A stretch of 64,000 nucleotides of DNA from Qipengyuania gelatinilytica (lineage in GTDB: Bacteria; Pseudomonadota; Alphaproteobacteria; Sphingomonadales; Sphingomonadaceae), in contig NZ_CP081294.1 in the NCBI RefSeq assembly GCF_019711315.1, forward strand, positions 806,001 to 870,000. Reading direction: 5' to 3'. A program made the translations under genes and the position numbers. This document shows, piece after piece, positions 59,516 through 64,000 of this stretch. The notes beneath the pieces are model-generated. The model was not told the DNA's origin. It saw only the letters and a list, made by a program, of their open reading frames with translations, and made no database searches. Positions within the stretch are counted from its first letter, which is position 1, and each line of letters begins with the position of its first letter.

Positions 59516-59761
59516 ATGGCCAAAGAAGAACTTCTCGAAATGCGCGGGCGCGTTGTGGAACTGCTGCCCAACGCCATGTTCCGCGTCGAGCTCGAGAACG
59601 GCCACGAGGTACTCGGCCACACCGCCGGCAAGATGCGCAAGAACCGCATTCGCGTGCTGGTGGGCGACGAGGTGCTTTGCGAACTGACGCCTTACGACCT
59701 GACCAAGGCGCGCATCACCTATCGCTTCATGCCCGGTCGCGGCGGCCCAGGCCCACAGTAA
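59516..59761 (+). CDS. infA: Translation initiation factor IF-1
   Basis: The 81-residue OB-fold protein begins [22 protein letters not shown] and has the core [20 protein letters not shown]. It is slightly longer than the 72-residue E. coli form because of a Gly/Pro-rich tail. TAAGGA precedes the ATG. It is followed by maf. Confidence 0.97.
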   Translation: MAKEELLEMRGRVVELLPNAMFRVELENGHEVLGHTAGKMRKNRIRVLVGDEVLCELTPYDLTKARITYRFMPGRGGPGPQ

Positions 59762-59779
59762 GCCGTAGTTCGAGCTTTC

Positions 59780-60355
59780 GTGGCCGCGCCCAGGCTCATC
59801 CTTGCATCCGCCAGCCCGCGTCGCCGCGAACTGATCGCGCGGCTCGGGCTGACGCCGGATGCCGTCAATCCCGCCGATATCGACGAAACGCCTGCCAAGG
59901 GCGAACTTCCACGCGACTATGCGAAACGCATGGCGCGCGAGAAGGCTGAAGCGGCTGCCAGCGATGACGGCTTCGTGCTGGCAGGCGACACGGTGGTCGC
60001 CGCCGGTCGCCGGATCCTGCCCAAGGCGGAAGACGAGGCGACGGCGCGCAAGTGCCTCGAGCTGCTTTCCGGTCGCCGACACCGCGTGCTGTCGGCCATT
60101 GCGCTACGCGCTCCCGACGGTTCGGTGCGCGAGCGATTGAGCGAGACGGTGGTGATGTTCAAGCGCCTCTCCGCCGAAGAGATCGACGCCTATATCGCCA
60201 GCGGCGAATGGGACGGCAAAGCTGGCGGTTATGCCATCCAGGGCATCGCGGAAGGGCTGATCTCCCGTATCCAGGGAAGCCATTCGGGCGTGGTTGGCCT
60301 CCCGCTTTACGAAACACGCGCGCTCCTCAAAGCAGCAGGCTTCGAAATTGCCTGA
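59780..60355 (+). CDS. Maf-like nucleotide pyrophosphatase
   Basis: The 191-residue product has the Maf loop LASASPRRREL at the N-terminus, ETPAKGELP and FVLAGDTVV, and GGYAIQGIAEGLISRIQGS. It hydrolyses non-canonical or modified nucleoside triphosphates to monophosphates. Start GTG at 59780. It overlaps the RNase gene by 8 bases. Confidence 0.92.
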   Translation: MAAPRLILASASPRRRELIARLGLTPDAVNPADIDETPAKGELPRDYAKRMAREKAEAAASDDGFVLAGDTVVAAGRRILPKAEDEATARKCLELLSGRRHRVLSAIALRAPDGSVRERLSETVVMFKRLSAEEIDAYIASGEWDGKAGGYAIQGIAEGLISRIQGSHSGVVGLPLYETRALLKAAGFEIA

Positions 60356-61295
60356 GTGGCTGGTCGAGGAAGGCGTCGGCGAAACACGCGCGATCCTGAT
60401 CGACGGTGACGAGGTACTGGCGGCCAAATGCCGCTGGCCGGGCGAATTGCATTCAGGACAGAGCCTCCAGGCCAAGCTCGTCACGAAGAAAGGCACCCGT
60501 GGAACAGCACTGACCGCCGAAGGGCGCGAGGTGCTCGTCGACAAGCTCCCGCGCGACGCCAACGAGGGTGCGCAGATCGACCTAGTCGTGACCCGTGCCG
60601 CCATGACCGAGCGTGGCCGTTACAAACTGCCAGCCGCGCGTCCTGCCACTTCAGTCAGACCTGCGGAGGATGTCTTCGCGACGGGCAAGCGCGTGCATCG
60701 CTTTCCGTCCGGTGCTTGGGAAGATGTCTGGCATGCAGCCAGCACGGGCGAGATCGCCTTCGATGGCGGATCGCTGCTGTTCGCGGTGACGCCTGCCATG
60801 ACGCTGGTCGATATCGACGGCCACCTTGATCCGCGCCCGCTGGCGGTGGCTTCGGTCGCACCTATCGCGCAGGCAATCCGCCAGTTTGATCTTGGCGGTT
60901 CGATCGGGATCGACTTCCCCACGCTGGAGGCCAAAGCGGACCGCAAGGCGGTCGACGTGGCGCTCGAGGATGCGCTGGATGGCTGGCCGCACGAGCGCAC
61001 CGCGATGAACGGTTTCGGTTTCGTGCAAATGGTCGCGCGGCTGGAAGGTCCCTCGCTTCTCCACCGCTTCGCCACTTCGCGTACCGGCATGGCAGCGCGC
61101 ATGGCATTGCGGCGGGCCGAAACGGTCGAAGGTGCCGGCGTGACGCTGCTGACCGTGCATCCCGCGCTCAAGGCGAAGCTCAAGCCCGAATGGCTGGCCG
61201 AGGTGGAGCGCCGCACCGGAAGGCCACTGCGGATAGAGACCGATCCGGGTCTTGCCATCGAAGCTGCCTCTGCCCAGATCGTGGGGCATGAGTAA
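60348..61295 (+). CDS. Minimal ribonuclease E/G-like protein
   Basis: The 315-residue product starts at TTG (MPEWLVEEGVGETRA) inside the end of maf. It has an S1/RNase H-like arrangement with TLVDIDGHLDP and GGSIGIDFPTLEAKADRKAVD, matching the two catalytic Asp sites of RNase E/G. It lacks the C-terminal small domain and the Zn-link CPxCxG of RNase G (about 490 residues). The next gene encodes a zinc-binding YacG. Whether it is catalytic is open. Confidence 0.8.
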   Translation: MPEWLVEEGVGETRAILIDGDEVLAAKCRWPGELHSGQSLQAKLVTKKGTRGTALTAEGREVLVDKLPRDANEGAQIDLVVTRAAMTERGRYKLPAARPATSVRPAEDVFATGKRVHRFPSGAWEDVWHAASTGEIAFDGGSLLFAVTPAMTLVDIDGHLDPRPLAVASVAPIAQAIRQFDLGGSIGIDFPTLEAKADRKAVDVALEDALDGWPHERTAMNGFGFVQMVARLEGPSLLHRFATSRTGMAARMALRRAETVEGAGVTLLTVHPALKAKLKPEWLAEVERRTGRPLRIETDPGLAIEAASAQIVGHE

Positions 61296-61467
61296 GCCCT
61301 GCCCCATCTGCAAGAAGCCGCGTAGCCAGGAACACGCGCCGTTCTGCTCCACGCGCTGCCGCGACCGCGATCTCGCCAAGTGGTTCGGCGATGGATATGC
61401 CGTGCCCGGCCGCACTGCCCTGCCCGAAGAAATCGCTGCCGAAGTGATCAAGCCACAGGACGATTGA
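61288..61467 (+). CDS. yacG: DNA gyrase inhibitor YacG
   Basis: The 59-residue product has a zinc site CPICKKP with FCSTRCRDRDLAKWFG downstream, the YacG pattern. In E. coli YacG binds GyrB and inhibits gyrase. It overlaps the RNase gene by 8 bases. Confidence 0.92.
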   Translation: MSKPCPICKKPRSQEHAPFCSTRCRDRDLAKWFGDGYAVPGRTALPEEIAAEVIKPQDD

Positions 61468-61476
61468 ATTAGCCCC

Positions 61477-61505
61477 TTGCCAAGCGCTCTGCGCTTCGCC
61501 ATAGG
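61477..61505 (+). promoter_or_regulatory. Predicted promoter of tRNA-Phe
   Basis: TTGCCA (61477-61482) and CATAGG (61500-61505) are 17 bases apart. A GC-rich discriminator follows, and the tRNA begins about 45 bases after the likely start site. Confidence 0.45.
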
Positions 61506-61555
61506 CGCGCACTCCAACCGCTGGAGCGCCCCACGAGAGGCCGCAGCGAAGGTTA

Positions 61556-61631
61556 GCCCGGGTAGCTCAGTTGGTAGAGCATGCGACTGAAAATCGCAGT
61601 GTCGGCGGTTCGAATCCGTCCCCGGGCACCA
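61556..61631 (+). tRNA. tRNA-Phe (GAA)
   Basis: The 76-base sequence folds as a cloverleaf: a 7-bp acceptor stem (GCCCGGG with CCCGGGC), anticodon GAA in the CTGAAAAT loop, a TTCGAAT T-loop, and an encoded CCA end. No integrase or duplicated end is seen next to it. Confidence 0.96.
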
Positions 61632-61641
61632 CTTTCCCCAC

Positions 61642-62541
61642 TCAACCGCCCCAAAGCCCTTCGGCAGCCCCGCATGCGCGTGCCAGCGAATCGAAGTCTT
61701 TTGGCCTTGTGAGTCGATAGACCGGACACTTCGCCGCGATCTGCGCGCCCAGTGCGCCCTGCTCTCCCCATGTGCCGAGCGCTTCGATCATCTCGGGCCG
61801 GTACATCGTCTGCTTCATCGCCGCTCCGAGAGCTTCGGCACCGGCCAGCCTGTCAAGCGACACCTGCTCGCCCTCTTCAAGAGTAACGATAGCGACCAGA
61901 GGCAAAGCCGCCTCGCCCGCGAGGTGGTCGGACGAGCTGCAATGGAACTTGTCCTCGCGGTAGTAATCGCGCTGGAGGATACGCTCCTCCCAGCCGAAAT
62001 GGCCGATCGCTTCGCGCCACAGCTTGATCCGTGCGGACGAGGGATGGATCAGCGCATGCTCTTCTCCCGGCTCGATGCGGCTCAGATCGTCTGCGACCAG
62101 ACTGCTACCGCGCGAGAGCATGGCGCCCGCCATCGTGCTCTTGCCCGCCCCAGCATCGCCGCAGAACAGGATAGCCCGGCCACTTCGGGCCACCGCACTG
62201 CCATGCCACATGGCAAAGCCGCGTTGGTAGCCGAGCGCGCCCCATGCGCTCCCGAGCGTGAACAAGCGCAATTCCGGCGGAGCGGCGGTCAGCCCGGGAT
62301 GAAGGGTGATCCGGCGGCCTCCCTCGACCTGCCATCCGCCAATACCCTCCACTGCGAAGCGCAGCGCCTCGCCCACCGCAACGCTGCCATCGGTCGGACA
62401 GTCGGGACAGGGTTCGTCCGATATCGCGATTTCGACATCCGCTTCCCCGCCCGGATCGCAGCCAAACGCCTCCCACTCGGGCAGTTCGAGTGCCGAAGCG
62501 ACGACGAGACCCGAATGGCGATAGTGGAAGGGAAACGGCAT
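61642..62541 (-). CDS. HprK-like serine kinase domain protein
   Basis: The 299-residue product has Walker A CGDAGAGKST near 130-139 and DDLSRIEPGEEHALIHP downstream, as in HPr kinase C-terminal domains. It is a stand-alone member with no HPr partner and no lasso-peptide genes in sight. It may phosphorylate a small molecule or peptide. ATG at 62541 is preferred; a GTG at 62550 is an alternative. Confidence 0.82.
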   Translation of the reverse strand: MPFPFHYRHSGLVVASALELPEWEAFGCDPGGEADVEIAISDEPCPDCPTDGSVAVGEALRFAVEGIGGWQVEGGRRITLHPGLTAAPPELRLFTLGSAWGALGYQRGFAMWHGSAVARSGRAILFCGDAGAGKSTMAGAMLSRGSSLVADDLSRIEPGEEHALIHPSSARIKLWREAIGHFGWEERILQRDYYREDKFHCSSSDHLAGEAALPLVAIVTLEEGEQVSLDRLAGAEALGAAMKQTMYRPEMIEALGTWGEQGALGAQIAAKCPVYRLTRPKDFDSLARACGAAEGLWGG

Positions 62542-62618
62542 GACGCGCACCTAGCTGCCCAAGCGGATGAAAACACGCAAGCATTGCCAATTGCGACGCT
62601 CGCGTTATCTCCTCGGCC

Positions 62619-63929
62619 ATGCACGAAGAAACCGCGACCGCGCTCTCCGCCTTCGACATCGCCGCACTGCTGGTTGTCGCCTCCGCCCTGCTCGGATGGT
62701 TCAACCATCATTTCATCAGGTTGCCGCATGTCATCGGCCTCACCGTCATGGGCGCGATTGCCGCGATCGGGCTGATGCTCGCCAATGCGTTCATCCCCGG
62801 CGTCACTCTGGATGACTGGGTGGCAGACACGCTTCGCCAGATGAACTTCACCGACACGTTGCTGCAGGGGATGCTCAGCTTCCTGCTTTTCGCGGGCGCG
62901 CTGCATGTCGATCTCGACCGGCTCAAGGTCGCATGGCTTCCCGTGCTCTTGCTGTCCACGGTCGGCGTCATGATCTCGACGGTGCTGGTAGGCCTCGCCA
63001 TGTGGGGCGTGGGCATGCTGCTCGGCCTGTCCATCGCGCCGATCTGGTACTTCGTTTTCGGCGCGCTGATTGCCCCGACCGATCCGGTTTCCGTGCTCGG
63101 CGTCCTCAAGGAAGAGAACGTGCCCAAGTCGCTGCAAAGCGCGGTGGCGGGCGAGAGCCTGTTTAATGACGGCGTGGGCATCGTGATTTTCATCATCCTG
63201 CTCGGCGCCGCGGTGAGCGGAAACGATTTCTCCTTTATTGCGGGCGCCGAACTGTTCGCTATCGAAGCGGGCGGCGGGATTCTCGTCGGTCTTGTCGCCG
63301 GCTATCTCGGCTATCGTGCGCTTGCGGGAATGGACGAATATACGCTCGAGGTGCTGATCACGCTTGCAGTCGTGATGGGCGGCTATGCGCTGTGCAGTTA
63401 CCTCCACATTTCCGGCCCGCTGGCCATGGCGGTTGCAGGCCTGCTGATCGGCAACCACGGCGTCACCTATGCGATGAGCGACGTGACGCGCGACTATGTG
63501 CTCAAGTTCTGGGAATTGCTCGACGAGCTCCTCAACTCTGTCCTGTTCCTGCTGATCGGGCTCGAGATGATCGTGCTGGTGGCGGGCACGGACACGCTGC
63601 TCTTCGGCCTGCTCGCCATTCCGTTGACGCTGGCCGCACGCGCAGTCGGCATCTTCGTGTCGACCAAGACGATCCCTGCGGCGCGCCTGCAGGACAAGGG
63701 CGCGGGCCGCGTGCTGTGGTGGGGTGGCCTTCGCGGAGGTATCTCGATTGCGCTGGCGCTGTCGCTGCCGCCGGGCGAAACGCGCGACCTCATCCTTGCC
63801 GCGACCTTTGCCGCAGTGCTCTTCAGCGTACTTGTCCAGCGGGCAACGCTAGGCCGGTTGATCGAGAAACTGAAACACGATCAAGCCCCTGCCGTCGAGG
63901 AGGACGGCGGGAAAGAGACCGTGCACTAG
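62619..63929 (+). CDS. CPA1-type Na+/H+ antiporter
   Basis: The 436-residue membrane protein has about twelve hydrophobic segments, with GALIAPTDPVSVLGVLK near residue 150 and AVAGESLFNDGVGIVIF near 180, the NhaP/NHE ion-binding motifs. It exchanges monovalent cations for protons at the inner membrane. Divergent from the HprK-like gene. Confidence 0.94.
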   Translation: MHEETATALSAFDIAALLVVASALLGWFNHHFIRLPHVIGLTVMGAIAAIGLMLANAFIPGVTLDDWVADTLRQMNFTDTLLQGMLSFLLFAGALHVDLDRLKVAWLPVLLLSTVGVMISTVLVGLAMWGVGMLLGLSIAPIWYFVFGALIAPTDPVSVLGVLKEENVPKSLQSAVAGESLFNDGVGIVIFIILLGAAVSGNDFSFIAGAELFAIEAGGGILVGLVAGYLGYRALAGMDEYTLEVLITLAVVMGGYALCSYLHISGPLAMAVAGLLIGNHGVTYAMSDVTRDYVLKFWELLDELLNSVLFLLIGLEMIVLVAGTDTLLFGLLAIPLTLAARAVGIFVSTKTIPAARLQDKGAGRVLWWGGLRGGISIALALSLPPGETRDLILAATFAAVLFSVLVQRATLGRLIEKLKHDQAPAVEEDGGKETVH

Positions 63930-63957
63930 GCGGGAGGGACCAGCGGCCCCTCCCGCC
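63929..63957. terminator. Hairpin between convergent genes at the right end
   Basis: A 10-bp GC-rich inverted repeat (63929-63938 with 63948-63957) has a 9-base loop. No T-run follows on either strand, so a weak bidirectional stop is inferred. Confidence 0.4.
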
Positions 63958-63966
63958 AGCACATCG

Positions 63967-64000
63967 CTAGAAGGCTCCATTGTCGCACAGGACATCGGTC
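63967..64000 (-). CDS. C-terminal end of a gene running off the right edge
   Basis: On the minus strand the last 34 bases read as TDVLCDNGAF and a TAG stop at 63967-63969. The frame, the stop placed just after the hairpin and the convergent layout support a real gene end. The product cannot be identified from ten residues. Confidence 0.45.
   Translation of the reverse strand, partial: TDVLCDNGAF

Noticed and set aside
61500..61700. An integrated element at the tRNA-Phe gene
   Set aside because: No integrase, no duplicated tRNA 3' end and no change in composition are seen; the flanking genes look chromosomal.
61642..62541. A lasso-peptide cluster
   Set aside because: Only the HprK-like kinase is present; no precursor, B or C protein gene is near.

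Overview
The window is a gene-dense, GC-rich bacterial chromosome segment. It most resembles an alphaproteobacterium of the Sphingomonadales, probably Erythrobacteraceae. That placement is an inference from several features: an L21 protein with a long Lys/Ala-rich tail, the orders rplU-rpmA-GNAT and hisG-hisD-nusB-orf-thiL, a short-form HisG, an aa3 oxidase cluster with ctaB and ctaG inside it, a K+-independent proton pyrophosphatase, and a TonB-dependent receptor. There is no rRNA, CRISPR array, prophage or recognisable insertion sequence. One tRNA (Phe, GAA) is present. No gap between genes exceeds 300 bases.

Region by region. 0-5 kb: a ferritin-like metal-dependent hydrolase, a GNAT enzyme, rpmA and rplU, a lipoprotein, and an Fnr-type iron-sulfur regulator. 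A perfect TTGAT-N4-ATCAA box lies in front of the neighbouring small membrane protein. 4.4-8.7 kb (minus strand): surf1, thrC, an rRNA-type methyltransferase, folB, a small unknown ORF, moaD and moaE, mostly overlapping or nearly so. 8.8-15.2 kb (minus): the cytochrome c oxidase cluster ctaC, ctaD, an epoxide-hydrolase-like gene, ctaB, a 39-codon membrane ORF, ctaG and ctaE, cut by two strong hairpin terminators. 15.4-21.2 kb (plus): pyrE, pdxJ, small membrane ORF, acpS, lepB, an AI-2E family transporter, a DUF3089 protein, ruvX and a 46-codon membrane ORF, closely coupled.

21.2-23.3 kb (minus) is the least explained stretch. A 53-residue peptide gene with a strong ribosome binding site is followed by two uncharacterised proteins, both with cupin-like cores and helical C-termini. 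23.4-34 kb holds two hotdog thioesterases, a bifunctional penicillin-binding protein, cobS, and a run of small redox and stress genes (cupin, MpaB-like oxygenase, DUF1428, glutathione transferase, J-domain protein, BolA, pirin, SDR, alpha/beta hydrolase, DUF2332).

34.9-42 kb (plus): hisG, hisD, nusB, a secreted unknown, thiL, hppA and tesB. 42-49.5 kb: a divergent ygiB/ygiC-like pair, a DEAD-box helicase with a long leader, a tandem universal stress protein, a large GDSL hydrolase and an unknown membrane protein. 49.5-59.3 kb: uvrC, an amino acid permease, a YhiN-like flavoprotein, a wax ester/triacylglycerol synthase with a histone-like tail and a coupled hydrolase, and a TonB-dependent receptor carrying a duplicated cysteine repeat. 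59.5-64 kb: infA, maf, a minimal RNase E/G-like gene, yacG, tRNA-Phe, an HprK-like kinase, a Na+/H+ antiporter, and the last codons of a gene entering from the right edge.

Most genes are housekeeping. The best candidates for something undescribed are the peptide/cupin locus at 21.2-23.3 kb, the cysteine-repeat insert of the TonB receptor, and the basic tail on the acyltransferase.
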